DNA of 64,000 nt from Marisa cornuarietis (lineage: Eukaryota > Mollusca > Gastropoda > Architaenioglossa > Ampullariidae), in NCBI GenBank assembly GCA_004794655.1, contig SMMW01000047.1, positions 806,001 through 870,000 of the forward strand. Reading direction: 5' to 3'. Numbering within the stretch: position 1 is the stretch's first letter; each line of letters begins with the position of its first letter. Below the pieces are notes generated by a model that worked only from the letters and a program-made list of their open reading frames with translations, was not told the origin of the DNA and searched no databases. Positions 1 to 15,300 of this stretch are shown here, in pieces. Position numbers and translations under genes: made by a program.

Positions 1-180
1 CTGCTGTTACATCAAGTGAAAATTCAAAACCATTAGCATCGCATAATTAGTCCTGTTAAAAAAACTTTGGGCATAAAAACCTAAAATTTAAGAAATAGAA
101 ATCTGTTACAGCAAAAATTGAAAAAAACAAACCGCCAACAAATTCAGGACATTATTTTTATTGGTTCTTCCAATACTCAC

Positions 181-350
181 CTACGCCGGGCAAGAAACAT
201 CCGTATGTAAGTTTGTATACAGATAGCGCACTGACGATGTGTAATGTACCAAGTTCGAATTTGCCAGCCTCGAAAGTACTGTTGGATAGTGACTGCTGCT
301 TCATGCATCCGCTGATAATGGCGTTGTGCAAGGAAGCGTCGTGTGTGTTT
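181..350 (-). CDS. Myo9: Myo9 exon 26 (IQ2-IQ4), last exon in the window
   Basis: Continuing in phase 0 from exon 25 gives [13 protein letters not shown] (rest of IQ2), [18 protein letters not shown] (IQ3) and [16 protein letters not shown] (IQ4), residues 1020-1075. IQ motifs bind calmodulin or light chains. The donor GTGAGT follows two bases of the next codon. The frame differs from the longest open frame in this place, but the IQ pattern and phase decide it. Confidence 0.95.
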
Positions 351-3300
351 CTAAGACAAAATAAATAAAATTTAATATTTAACAGACTTTTCCTAGAAAG
401 ATGGTCCCTCATGCTAATCAGAGGAAAAATTGTAGGAGAAAAACAAAGACTCTGACAATAATTTTCTGGATTTCCACTACTCTCCAAGGATAGGACACAC
501 CCTGTACAAACCAGCTGACACCATTGGCAGGCAGGCACTTGACTGGAACCCTCAGGGAAAGAGGAGAGTTGGGAGGCCAAAACAGACTTGGAAAAGATCA
601 ATAGAGAGCGAGGCAAACGATGGCGGAACCACGTGAGGTGTTGTTGCGGCCCTATGCTCCTTGAGGAGTAGCAAGGAATGATGATGATCCACTACTCTCC
701 AAACATTGTTTTAGCTTCCCCATTTCAGATCTGATGACTGTGCAAGGAAGTGCCTTTTCCCCAAGATAATGGACACAACCCCCTCCACCACCTAAATTAT
801 TACTCTTCCCCAGATGTCAAAGCTTGGTAAAACTTCTACAAATCTACCTTCAAGCATACCTTTTCCATAAAACAGAGATTTTATCAGATTCACTCTTTTA
901 GATCCGATCATAAAATTTTTTTACTGTGGTATATCTTGCCATTCTTGTGATTGAAGCCACTGCAACCTGATATGTCAAACTCATTTTTTTTACAATGTAA
1001 CATGTAAAGTTGCATAAATCACCTCCAGTGAACTATCCCCTCACTTTGAAAGAGCTAATTTGTTCAAAATAAATATGAAAAAAATGAAACACCTGTAAAA
1101 CCACTGTGGCCTCACGCAAGCGCAGAAAGTATCGTCTTTCCAGGCATGTTTTCACCCATCGCTGAATAAAGATGACACGACGCATTATAGCAGCATGCAG
1201 TGCTTCATCGAGCAAAAGTTTTTCAGTCTCACGTAAGAAAACCTGCAACCAAACAGCATTCATATGATGTACATTTTACCTGTCACTAAAACATTTCTGC
1301 ATGCCAGCTGAACTATGTAGAATCAGAGAATGTGTCATGCAATTGTTACTCATCTATCTCATATTCTCCAGCAAATGTTACAGTAAAATAGCGTCTTTCT
1401 AGGGTATATCAGAAGGCCATGACAGCAAATGAAACCTTGTTGATGCCGATCTGGTAATGGTCCGTGTTGAGGTTCATGGTCTTCAGGAACTGCCGAATGT
1501 CCTCCTGTGAGCTGAGGAGACCTTTGGGTAGGAGGATCTGATACAGCTGGATAAACTCCTGTTTATGTGAGAAAATGCTACAATCATCAGCATTCCATAA
1601 TCTCAAGAGAAAAACAACAAAAATGTCTTGTGACAGCCCTTCCCCTCCTTCGTAAAGCCACAGACATAAGGAAATGCACAAGACAGAAGGACAATGACTT
1701 ATCAACAGATGCACTTACAGCTTGACAAGTTAAAGACAATTACCCTCAATCAGTGTATGGTATAAACTAATGGCTCCGAAAGAAATGCAACATAAAACAA
1801 AGACTTTCCAACATCTAAAATAGATTCCTAGAGATCATCAGGATCATTCATCTTGAGATTAAATCACAAAAACACTTTCATGTATGCACAACTTTACATT
1901 AGATAGGTGTGAATAACAGGATTTACAAAAAGAATCTTTTCCCTGTATGTGAATTCTATGCACCCCCTACCCACACACAGAAGGTATGCAGATCCGAGCG
2001 CATGGAAAGATATTTGACAAAGAAATTATGAAGCCTTGCAAATAGTCACTCAGACAGGGAAAGCTTCATTCAAAGTAGCTATAGAATCACAAATGTCAGC
2101 CGCAGGAAAATTACATATAATATGACCAGGGTTGATGTTTGTGGAATAGTGTAGTGTGGAGGGAGGGGCGTAAGGTGAAATCAGGTGGAGATGGAGTGGG
2201 AGAAACTGACAAAAAAGAGGATGAAGAGACAGTTTGTCAGATTACCATTACTTGTAATACATCGTCAAAAAGATATGAATGCATAAACATGTACCTCAAA
2301 CTTTAGGCGGTAATTGTAACCAGACTGCCTGATCTTAACAGTGGCCAGCATACCAGTATACCTCAGTTGTCGTAAAACAATCTCATCATCAAACTGACAG
2401 GCTGCCTGGAAAAAGTGATAGTTTTTCTTTTGTAAATTCCATGCTATTTAATAATTCTATTTGCTAGAAACAACATGTAGACTAATAAATAACATAAATA
2501 CAGTTTCATGCATCTATAAACAGTTTTTTTTTAAAAATAAAAATGAGTCAAAGCAAGTTTTGATTTCAAGGAAAAAGTTTCACTGACCTTGTCTGAATTG
2601 GACTTGATACAGCGGATGAAGAATGGGTTTGCTTGGTTAAGTGTGGTCATAAGCCTCGACAGGGACCACTGTTAAGAGGAAATAAAAAATGAGAAAGTGC
2701 AGGGGAAAAGACAATTTTACTTTTCAGAAGTTTATTACATAGGCTGCTCTTTGGGCTGTGCATGGGAAAGTCACTATTGTATTTTATAAAAGGTTATTAT
2801 ACAGACTGATCTTAAGGCCGTACATGGGAAAGTGACATATTTTACAAAGGTTTGTTACACCGGCTGCTCTTTGGCCTGTACAATGGCTGCTACACGTGAT
2901 GTGTCATGGGAGAACATTTTGTGAAGACTAGTCACTGTCAAGTGAATGCTACAGCTTAGGCATTAAAAAACCATGCAGTCTATATTGTTGTGAAACTATA
3001 AATATGTAGCAATAGCAAAGCCAGGATAAGAAAACTTTCTTGTGTGCAGCACGTTTACCTGGAATTGTACACCGACACTTGGTGGCTGCTTCTTGCTGGT
3101 TGCTCGAGCACCACCAAACATCGTACGACTAGCTATTGCCTTTAAAGTTTTGATGTCACGGAAACTCTGCAATATTCATCATAGACAACTTGAGGAAAAA
3201 GGATAACATGCTCAGGATGCTTATTAAGTTGTTAATTTTTGTCCAGAAGGAACTTTGCTGACCTGTTATTACAGAGCTTATCTATTTAATCTAATCAATC

Positions 3301-6300
3301 CAATAATATTCTCCTTGCTTAAAAAATAAATTCTCCAAGTTTTAGTGAAGGAAGACCCCACTTACCAATGATGGCTTTGGTCTTGGCTTGAAAGACTTGT
3401 TTTTCCTGAAAGTGAATTTAAAAAAAACCCATTGAATCTTGTTCACAATCCAAACTGAATAGCACAGGTGCAATTTACCTATCTTGCACTGCAAGTCTGA
3501 TACATCAATAATAAGAACATAGTAAAAAGAAAGTACATATAGAAGACTGTCCCTACAGTAATTTAGAACAGCATGGTTGTATTGTGCTGATTTTGAATTA
3601 CTAAGTGATGAATAGATGTTGGTGGACTGACTGCTGAAAAACCAAGAGAGAATGGGGATGTGATAAGGGTGGAGAAACAACGGGGGCTGGGGGGGGGAAT
3701 AGGTGTTTTATGTGGAGCCAGCAACTATGGAGAAACAAGGCTCACAACATTAAAAGCCAGGTAGGCAGAGAGAGAATATCTCTAGACCATGCTTGATCAA
3801 GTTTCCTATAATTTTCTCAAAGCACACTGCGCGAATTGAATACTAACCAATCAAGCCTGTATACTTTAATTTGCTTTCAAATTAAAAACCCACCAAACTA
3901 AACATAAGTAGTTAAATGTGAATTAAAGTTGTTTTAACAAAATGGTTGCGAAAGAAATACAAATCTTAATAGACATGAAAAAAACTTTAAAATAGAATTG
4001 CTCTTTAAACTGTTTATCTTGATTTATAATCTCTGTTCCAATAACTTTTATTACTTACATATGAAACAAGCTTTAAGTTTATCACACACGAACAACATTA
4101 TATTTATAACTTTATACAGAGTTTCCTAGGAAACCTCTTGAAAACCAATTTAAAGCAACATCTGTTATGTTTGTGCTATTATAACACTGTTAAATTCTAC
4201 CTTCCATGATATAAAAGAAAATACTTTTTAAAATAGATACTAAGGTAGTAAAAGAACTGAGATACCATAAAAGCCAAACTTTTAGCTCATGGCAGGAAAG
4301 AATGGATTGACACAAGGGAGGGAGATGAAGAACGGATCCCAGACACTTAATCCCCGGACACTTAATCCCCAGACACTTAATCCCCTAGACACTTAATCCC
4401 CAGAAACTTAATACTCAAAATGAAATTTCAACTAAAAAAATTATGAAGTGAATGAAAAATTTAATTCAAATTCAAATAATACTTAACTTCAACATTTATA
4501 ACATCCCAGTCTTACGAGAGTTACCCAGAGTTACCACGCGACACATTTCTCTTACGGTTATACTATTTATAGTTCACAAAATAGCAGTTTTGAGTGTTGT
4601 GTCGCGATTTGGGGATTAAGTGTCTGGGGATTAAGTGTCTAGGGGATTAAGTGTCCGGGGATGAAGTGTCCGGTCACCATGAAGAACACCTGCAGTGCCA
4701 GCTACCCAATTGGTCATTCTTTGCTAATTGCTTACATGTAGCTTGACAGATACCCTCACCTCCCTCTGCCGGATCCAACCCATTCTTTCCTGTTGGACAG
4801 TAAAATTTGGTCTTCAAAGCTCTGGTCTTATTTCAAAAACTAAATAAACTAAAATTTTAAAATTACAAATACAAGGTACTATCCACAAGCAACCATGTTA
4901 GGCACATTAAGAAGGCAACTAAAGCAAATGCACTTTCAAATTTTGTTAAGTATGTGCTGAACATCAATCACAAAAATACAAGGTACTATGCACAAGTAAC
5001 CACGTTAGGTACATCAAGAAGGCAACTAAAGCAAATGCACTTCCATTGCACAAACTGTACCATCTTTCATGGCTAGTTCTAATGCAGCCTATGACTCTTA
5101 GCAATAAATTTTATTTCAGTTTATTATAGTGAAAAAAAAAAGAATCTTTCATCAACCTTCTCATTTCATTTTTTTTTCTAAGACAGAAGACCTAAGAGAA
5201 GAATGGAAAATGCTGCAATGACAGCAAATTATCAAAACATCATCAGCAAATCAAAGAACATCAAGTGGCTGACACAAACGTGTAACATATGCACAAACAA
5301 ATGTGCATCGACAAACAAGCAGGCATACACAGACTTGGGTGGGGGGAACCCACATGAGGAGCTTTCGTGCACGGCGGATAACTTTGGCATCGGAAGGAGG
5401 AAGGCTGGACTCAAACGAGCTATACAGCAGCAACTCTTCATGCATCACGTAACGCCTTGTGAGCACAATTTCATGATCTTGCTCACTCTCCCCAGGCACA
5501 GTTGTGAGGTTTTTTCTTAGGGCTGATCTTTCATGCAGGTTAGGTGCTGGAATGGCCATCAACTGAAGCTCTCGTCTTCTTGTTTAGTGCAAAAAATAAA
5601 AGGTGAAGGGTGAGAAATAAAAATTGAAGTTACAAAGTATAAAAAAAAAGGTTAGCAAAGTAAAATGAATTGGGGATTTATGGGAAAAAACATAAAGCTG
5701 CTCAACATGGTTCACATAACTTAAAATAAGACGATAAAGCAGAAGCAGTTTCTATGGAGGTCTTTTACAATAATAAAAGCATAGTTATACAAACACTTTT
5801 TTGTTGAAATTTGGATGGCTGATCATGTGGTAATGAAGGGATATATTGGTAAAAGTGATTAATTAAGCTGTCGGCAACATTCGCTTCATTGGGAGCAGGC
5901 TTACAGTACAGAATATAACACAAAGAAGCTTGGTGCTTTTCTTTTCAAAGTACCACTTGATGGTTGTAGGCAGACAAATGGCAAGAGAACTACAAGACAG
6001 CAGAGGGTTAGTGAGGCATGATGCTTAGTTATGACATGGTATTGTGTGGGTGGATGGAGATCACAAGAAAAAAATGAATTTGCAATTTAATGTTCACTCA
6101 TCAAGAACATCACTTTTCTATGACTTGTTCTATAATTTATTATACGAGCACAAATTTACAAGTGAAGTTTCCTGTACTAAGCATACTTTATTTCCATAAA
6201 ATGATAAGGGGAGAAAAGGTCTCTGATTGGCAGCTAGACCAGCTAAGGTATAAAATAGATACATCTTTATAACTGCACGAAAAAAAAAAGATTTAGATCA

Positions 6301-9300
6301 ATAAATTTTAAGGGCGCCCAATGAAAGGAGGAATGGTTGTGAAAGAGTTACATCCCTTACTATGTCGTTTTGATTGTTCATATAGGACTAGATTTGGACT
6401 GTGCCAATGTCTAAAATGCCTACACATTATTACAAAAGATGAAGTTAGTATCATTCAAGAGAAAATGCACAACAAGTATGTGCAAAAATAATTTTTTGGG
6501 GAGAGAGGGGGGTTAATATTTCTATTTCCAGACATCTGGTCTTAAAAGTGCATTTCAGAAATGACTAGGCTCACAATGCCAAAATACTGACACATAATCT
6601 TGCCATTCGTTAGGCAGCAGCAAGAGAAGGCAACTGCGTTAGTACAACAATGTCATGGACATAATCCTTGACTTACTGAATTTTCCGCAGCACTTTCATA
6701 GTCTGCGCTACATGGTAAAATCTTTAGGAAAAACAAATAAGGACATGACTTTCAGAAAAGCAGTTTAGGGGTGTAATGATTAAAAGTTTTGCGAGGGAAA
6801 GAAACCTATTCAAGGGTGTAAACCTGTTTCCTGGAACCATGTGTTGAGAACTGTGCATGTAGTAATTCATGACATAATTGTGACTTGCACAAATAAAAAG
6901 CAATGATGCCCGAGTGAAGAACCATTGAACCTGCTTACATTTGATAACATGCAAAACTTGAAGCAATCTCTTTTGGACATATTAGTTACAGGCTTAACCG
7001 AGGCAGATATATGTTCAACATCTACACTAACGTAATAAACAATCAAGCACAGATAATTTATATATTTATCTCTAAAGTCGGACTGAAATAAATTTGCATC
7101 TTGAACTAAGAACAAAATGTGACAAAACAAGCACATCTGTTTTCCAAGTTATACTTTCTTGATATTGTTCATCTGTAAAACACCAGCACCTTATCCTTAC
7201 CTAAGCAAATTCTCACTTAAAGGGGGCTCTGCCTGCGTGTCTGGTATACGCTTCTTCTTGTCTGATCCTGACACACAAATGCAGAAAAAAAGACTAAAAA
7301 TACTCTGCCATCTTCATACAGTTTCTAATTATGTCAAAAACTAAAGTATTTATTGTTATGATATATTTAGAAAAATAAATCATACTGTCTATCACTGTCA
7401 ACAAAGCAAAAGATCAATTCAGCCCCAAACCTTGCTATTAGTGTTTTTTATTGCTCATCTTTTGACATTCACAAACATTGAAAATTGCAGTGTCTCTGAA
7501 AGGCATCGAAAAAAAAGCGTGTTTTTTGGGGGTTACCTCCTGTTTTTCTATATTTTTCTCCAGCACGGATGAAGGCAAACAAGCAGTGAAAAAATGCTCG
7601 CACCATTGACCACCGCAGAACAGCCACAGGATCCATCCCTGGATAGAGAGAACAGTGCAATTTACCACCAATCCTTATCTTGCACTGATGAAGAACTCCT
7701 CTTAAAAGAAACAGGAAACTATTCAAATCTTTCATGCTGTATGTGTGGATGAACTATTTCCAGTTATCACAGAAAAGCTACCTAGTTCTGCTAAGCATAT
7801 TACGATGTTACATGTAAACACGTGTTAGCCTGTCAGCTTACAGAAGAAATATTTGAATCTGGAATGTAACAAGTTATGTTATCATTAATTTTAATAACAC
7901 AGTTGACACCCATTAATATGTTACACAGATTTAACACATGGCTAGTGGCTGATCACAAACACTGCTATGGCTGTTACCCAATTGACCACTCTTATCAGTT
8001 AAAATATATGGAAAACAGCATATCATCTAGTAATGAACAAATATGTTTACAACACCTGTTGATTTCAGGAGGCAGGAGAGACCAAAGAGTTTTGTCTTTT
8101 TCCAGGTACCATTAACTAATTTTTGAAAGGAAGTTAGAGCGACCTGAAGTGAAGACTATCTGCTATATTTACATTCTGCAGGTTGTTTCAGCTCTCAGAG
8201 ATGGAACAGCACCTTTCATTGCAGTACACTTAAAAACAAAAAAGGCATGGACTCACCCATGAGTTCTCTCACAAAGGCCATACTGCTCTTCTTAAGGACA
8301 CCCACAATCTCCTGCCTGACCAAGTCAGAGTTCTTTTCTCTGAAGTCCTGCAGCAACCAATAATGGCAAATGATAAGCCACATAAGCTTTTACTGCACAC
8401 AGCATTTCCATGTCTTGTCCTGCTAGGAAATTCTCTTGCTTTATAAGTGAAGCAGTAAAATGCTATTGTTAACTTCTGGACAGCAACACTAAAATGAACC
8501 TCTGACATCAGTAATGAGCAATATTTGGCAGGAAACCAAGGGAAGTAATCACACAGAAGGACTGAATTCCACAGAAGACAGGAAGTTATGGAGACTGACA
8601 AACAGGAAAGGGTATAAGGGAGGGTGCATGTAAGGTCCCATATGTCTTACAAATCAACAGTGAAACTTACAAAAAAGGAGGCCAGAATTAACGGAATTTG
8701 ATTTTTAAAAATAAACAAACATCATTGCATTCCTACATTCACTATCCACATTGATTATGTTTTAATACTTACAGTAGTACTGGATTACACATTAGTTATT
8801 TGGTCTTGACATTTTGGCATATGCCAACAGAATTGTATGCACACAAAAAAATTCTACCAGACACAAATCTAGCAGAATGTTGCACTTCCGATCTTCTATT
8901 AGACTCTGTGCCACCTATAGATGTCCCCCATTTCTTGCTAAAAATCACTAAGTATCTGAGTGCTGTGCTGTCTGAAAAATTTCACCTTCCTTTACAGGAA
9001 AACGATAACCATTTCAGGAAGGATGACTTAAGCAAGAAATGTCAAGATTTCTTTCTTTTGACTAAGTTCCTATGCAGGGAACTGGCTGAATGTGCCTCCT
9101 GCACCCCTTATGAACTCAAGAACCAGAACTACAAACATCACTGTGGATAGAAGAAGTGAAAACCATGGTGCCATATGTCATATCTACAGATATACCTAAT
9201 TAGCATATTTTATCTCAGTTCTCCCACTGGATGTAACCTTGGCAACATAACTGTTAAATTTGTATTGAAGAGAATGGCAATGTCCTTTGATGGATGGTAG

Positions 9301-12300
9301 ACTTCAAAGTATAAACAGCTTTAAACTTTTAAAGCATACTAGTGAGAAAAAAAACAAACAAGAGCCCAAAGAATCTGTCAGCAAACTTACCTTTACGTAA
9401 TACTTGACCTTGCCAGCATAATGCACTATGTTGAAGGCACCTTCCCTCAGCTGAGGAACTTGATAATATGGGTTGCCCCGATGATTGTGGGTGAATTTTG
9501 ATAACAAAGTATCATTGGTTGCACCAGGAAAGCTGGAAAAGGGCACATACTAGTGCATCACTTTCTACAAACTGAGCTAGAAACTCTTTTGATAGAGCAA
9601 ACATTCAACACTGGCATTTTCATTTTCTGACTACACAAATCATTCATTGGTAGAGGATGTGTGTGTTGACCTGAAAAATGGAAACAAAGAGAAAGAAAAA
9701 AAGAAAAGGGAAAAGGTAAATGAATACTGCACGCAAAACATTTAATAAAAAACCAGCACTTAAATGCTATCAAAAGTATGAATCCTAGATGCATACTTGC
9801 ATTCTTCATCAAGAAGGCAAAAAAGACCACTGGGTCTTTTGGAAAAGAGTTCAAGACATGCTGTATTGTCAATGAACTCAATGTTTTTCCACTGGATACC
9901 CTCTCGCTGATATTCTTCCTACAACAAAATCATCAAATGATTGTCATAAGAAAACATTAAATAAATAAGGTAAATTATGCACCCATTAAAAAAACAAAAA
10001 GCATGAAAATGCTATAAAAATACAAGAGGGTGGCATGCAAACAGCGTACAAACAAATCAGTTTAAGCATCCTTTTTTTTCTTAAATCCCATCTTGCTACT
10101 AACTCATGTTAACTCTTCCACGTGTACATGGCCGACAGTCTATGCCTACAAGGTAGCTCTCTCGTGCATATATGAACGATGTGCTAGTATATTTTTATGC
10201 AATGAAATGAAATCAACAGCTGCTCTCCCTGAATCATTTCCAAACATAGTTATATCCCTTAAACCATGAAGGAGATAACTTTTGTAGAAACTTTTTGAAG
10301 TTTTCAAGCACACACCTCCTTTCACTGCCAAAATGGCAGCAAGCAAGATTACAAATGTAAAGCAATATACAGCAAAGGAATCTGGAGTTTGTTACATGCA
10401 TTATAGCTTTTTTTCTTCACCATGAGTAGTGTTCATTTCTACTTGATGTGTGGCCATTTAAATCTTATCCCTGCAGAAGACGATCGAGGAATGACACAGT
10501 CTGTGTTCCCAATGTGCAAAAGACTTTTCCAAAATTCCATTGAATTTACTTCATTCTATTTGGATTTACAAAAATGTGCACTTTCAAGATGGTCTGAGGT
10601 AGAAACAGTTGATTTCTGCTGATGTTTCTCTTTTCTTGTTTGCTTGAGTAACAAGCTCTATCTCACCCTTGCATTGCGAGTGAGTTAAAGGTTATAGTTA
10701 CGTTAAAAAAATAATAAAAGAACTATTACTTGTAAAGATCAATAAAAATTCATTATTTGCTCTTGCTTATAAGCATTATGCAACACATAGAAGACTGTCA
10801 GCAAACTTTGGGCTCATTTAAATAAAAGACTTAACTTCATGGTCTGCAAGACTGGGTGATGATCAGCAAGATTTGGGAAGGGGGAGAAAGAAAAGAAGAA
10901 AAACACAATTGCAGAAAAGAGGAAGCGTGCAAGGGTATGCAACATATACCATAAGACTAACCTGCTCAAACTTAAAAATGTGCTGATTGAAGTAGTACTG
11001 AAGGTGCTCATTGGCATAGTTGATACAAAACTGCTCAAAACTGTTTCTGCCAAAATCCTCAAAGCCAAATATGTCCAGAACTCCAATTGAGTTGCCCTGC
11101 AAAATTTTCTGCATTAGCATCTTTTCTGACCAGCAAACCTGATCCGTTCACAAATATTCTCCACTTCTGTCAGACACTGTTTCCATACTAACTCTTTGTG
11201 GATTTGCAGCACTTTAAAGTCTCTACAGCTACATCCTTTTTAAAGTAAAATCCCTGCTGTGAATAGATGCATTTGTGTCATGGTGATGAAATCACTGGTG
11301 ATGTAATGGGCAAAGAAATAAAATCATTTTAACAGAGATGGATTAAATATGTGCTGTCTTCATTTAAATCATTAAATATATTGTGCATTCAATCCTAAGA
11401 TATTGTGGAACCCACATGGCTTTTTCTTCTCAGAGCCTCTTTACATCACACTTACTTCATGTTCACTGTTGTGTTTCTTGGCTAGCAATGCCTGGTTGAC
11501 TTTCAAAACAATCCAGTCAAACAATGCACCATAGATACATTTGGCCATAGCATCACGCGTCGCCACAGCCTGCCAGCAAAAGATGTAACTCACATAACTG
11601 TCACATTTCCCATTGGTCATTATCTCAAAAGCACCTTTCTATCCCTCACCAGAATCATGAAAATAGAATTACAAGCTGAAATATTTAGTATTTCACAAAT
11701 CTCCCACCTGCCCACTACAGCCCTCCCCTGAACACACACACACACACACACACACACATTTTTTTCATAAACACAGTCCATGTCTGTGTGTGTTGGAAGG
11801 AGAGAAGGAAAACAGTGGAAGAGAATAGGAAGAATGAGAGACAAAAGGAGATAAAGAAAGGCAAGGTTAATAACTGTAAACTTTAAAATAAAAAAATTAA
11901 AATGATATTTTCACCCACATCCTCCATCTTGTAGTTGATGACCACAGTTTCATCTCCAGCTACTGTCCGCTTCTGCATCAAGGCCTCTAACAGGGTTTTC
12001 TCTTTGACCTGAAGAAGTTCCAAACCAGGTTTTACTTTTAAACATTGTGCTGTAAGAATGAATTTTAACATATACAGAGAACTTGTTCCCATTTTTCCCA
12101 TAAACCCACATCAGCTTTAAGTTCTATCATTGGATCATGTGGTCATCTCAGTGAGGATGACTTAGTTGTATGATTCTACTGGCCTATCTGATGTTGTTGG
12201 CCTTGTTGAAAGCATTGGCTACTGTGTTGAATGAGTGGCAGAATGGATGCTAAAACAAATGATTATATGTGCTGACTGGTACAAAGCTCAGACTGCAAAA

Positions 12301-15300
12301 GATGAGCATGCCTTTGCTCATTATTTTTGTATCATCTGAATGCATTTTCTGATTCTGTTCATGATCTTGGTGTGTACTTAAATGCTAAACTGACTATGGA
12401 CAAACATGTCAACCAGCTTTGTAAAGTACTGATCAAATGTCCACCTCCGACATGTTGGGACAATTCACAAGTATCTGTCTCTTGATGCAGCCAACTAACT
12501 TGCAGTGTCGGTCATTTTCTCATGTACTGCAATTCAGTTTTTGCTTGCTTACCTGACATGCATCTTAAACTTTAGAGAATTCAGAACAATCCTGTCTGCA
12601 TTGTTCTGTTTTGGGCTTGTCATGCTTACTCCACTGAACTGCTCAGAACACCTGCGTGGCTTCCAATCAGGGCATGTATAGACTACAAAGTGGTTTCCCT
12701 TTGTTTTCAGTGCCTACACGGTGCAATTTTCCTGATGGCTTATCTACTTTTATTCACCAGCATAAATCATCACCAGCATTACCAGCAAAAACCATAATGG
12801 GTGCTATGATCTCAGGATATTTTTCAGCTCAGTTCCAGAATTATTCCTGTCCCACTTTAGCAACCACACTTTTGCAGTATTTGGACACACTGTTTGGAAT
12901 TCCCTGCCAGGGCACTTACAGCATATGCAGACATGGAATGTTTAAAAATGCCATGAAAATAATCTAATCACAACCTTGAGTATTTCCCTTACAGCCTGCA
13001 TTATAAAAATCATATACATAAGCCAGAACAAATATATCCTTCAGAAATTTATTTTCCAAACTGTTAAGAATTTAACTGCTCAGGTCAGAGGCCAACTGAG
13101 GTGCTAGGTAGACAGAGTGGACAATGAGGTGAAGGTGGACTGCATGAGGCTTAAACTACCATTGTGAATTCCGTCATTAACCTCTTTGTTCTGGTACAAT
13201 ATTTCTTGCTATAAAGAGGTTGTGCAGTCTTTACCCAGTGCTTCTCACACATTTCTGCAGCTGTCACCACAATAAGCCTACAGCTTTAACAGGCCTCAAT
13301 TTCCAAGCTTAATGAGAACACATCAGCACAAACTGCACATGCATGATAATAAATCTAAAAGCCACCTGTCAAAATCTCCTAAAGTTATCCCCAACCATGA
13401 CAGCTTTCAACTAGAAATCAAAAACCCTGTCCTGAAAAGCCAGACAAACTCTTTAAGGAAAATGTGATGCTTTCTAATATTTTTAGGAAAGCCCTTTTGT
13501 AATAAACCTGAAGAGAACTTGTGCCTAACCTCAGCAAGAAATGAAAAACAATTGCAATCAGGGGTAAAGGGACAAAGTGCAATGTGAAAGGGCGATCACC
13601 TGAACTGTGACAAGAGAATCGGCTTATTAATGAATTCCTGTCACTATGTCTTTCAGATATCATTTGACAGCAGTTTACTACTAATACAAGTTGACATCTT
13701 AGGAATTTAACATTTCCATCAGCTTAAGCCTGAAAATATTGGGGCACTTATTCAATAAAAAGCAATTGTGAAAGAGGCACTAAATGAAATACATACCAGA
13801 AGGCAACAGACATAGAATAAACCAGCCATGACTGAAATATAATATTCTCCTGATCACAGTTTTCGGACAGAGATACAGATGATAACCGAATAGAAAAGAA
13901 TTTCAGCATGATGCAAAAAGGTATTATACTGTTACTGGGCTTAAAAAAAATCATGTAGCTTCATGCAGTAGAATGATTGCTTAGAACTGCAGTTAAACCT
14001 GTACAATAGGGGATGGATCCATGCAGCCCCCCCCCACCCAAAAATGAAGATCCACATGAATATGAAAAATAGATGCAAGAGAATTATCTGGTTACTATAA
14101 CTGGAGCTGCACATCCAAATTAACTGCCATATAACAGACAGAATAGTTTAGACGGGTACATATAGGATGCAGTTACAGGCAACAAAGTAGCACACCCAGT
14201 AAATGCCTCACAAAAAAATGCTGGAAACTTATGTCTGTCACATCCTTTACATCTACCTGATAAGGATGTAATAATAATAATCATAACAAAAACTCACTTG
14301 GATAGTGCATTTCTCCCTCATGAAGGAGTTCAGTGTGCTTTAACATAATGAAGACCAACAGATACACTTAAGCCTATGCTATATAATACACTTTCATTTG
14401 CACATCAGCATGAAAGAATAGTCACCAAAGGTATCCATATTGTCTAAACTCGGAAGATAAACCTGCATTTTCACTCACATTAATGTTCTGCTATTTATAC
14501 AAATAAACCATATCAAACATTTTTTTCAAACTACTTCTGTAGTACATAATATCTTAAGGTATTTTGAAACACAGTATGAAGGTACCTTTAGCAGTTGTGA
14601 AATAGTCTGAACTGTAGCTTCATTTTTGATACCAACTGACTCATCATGATGTTGATCTCCTTTCTGGGAAAACAACAACAAAAAAACCTCAAGGTAAATA
14701 TTGTATAAACATGCAGCCTTAAAGTCACTAAGGTTGGTTTTTTTAATTTAAATGTCAGTTCCACACAAGCCTTTTAGGTAAAAAACTGGCTTGAACTTGT
14801 CTACGTAGCTTTCTAACAATATTTACACTTCTGAATGACCATGAATCAATTTATAATTTTAATGTATTCAATGCACAATAGTGTATGAAAGGTGATTTGC
14901 TGTTGATCACAGTCTACACATATGACATGGGAAGGGGGACTAAGAAAGTAATAAATAATTGAATACTAGGAGACTTGTATAGTGCACTGATCCCATCAAA
15001 CAGTTCAAGGTATATAATACCTGTGTGGGCAAGGTTTGAAGAGAGCCGAGAAGTTTCAGAGGCTAAGAAAGCAATAAATAAATACTAGGAGACTTGTACA
15101 GTGCATTGATCCCATAAAACAGTTCCAAGGTACTTTTGAGGTGAGCTGCTTGCAAATATTTAAGTCTTTTAAACAGATAAATTTTAACTTCCTTAATATC
15201 CAACACCTTACAATGGTCCCAAGAAATGTGACATGTTCACCTTGGTTGTAATGTTATTATAAACCTATATGAAAAGGAAGTTTCAACTGCACAATTCCAT

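Noticed and set aside
158..616. 152-residue minus-strand open frame
   Set aside because: It overlaps exon 26 but in the wrong frame; the IQ motifs and splice phase fix the other frame.
5203..5520. 105-residue plus-strand open frame
   Set aside because: It is the antisense shadow of Myo9 exon 19, whose phases and homology are clear.
8800..9150. 116-residue plus-strand open frame
   Set aside because: It lies inside Myo9 intron 14, has no recognisable domain and shows no splice or start context better than chance.
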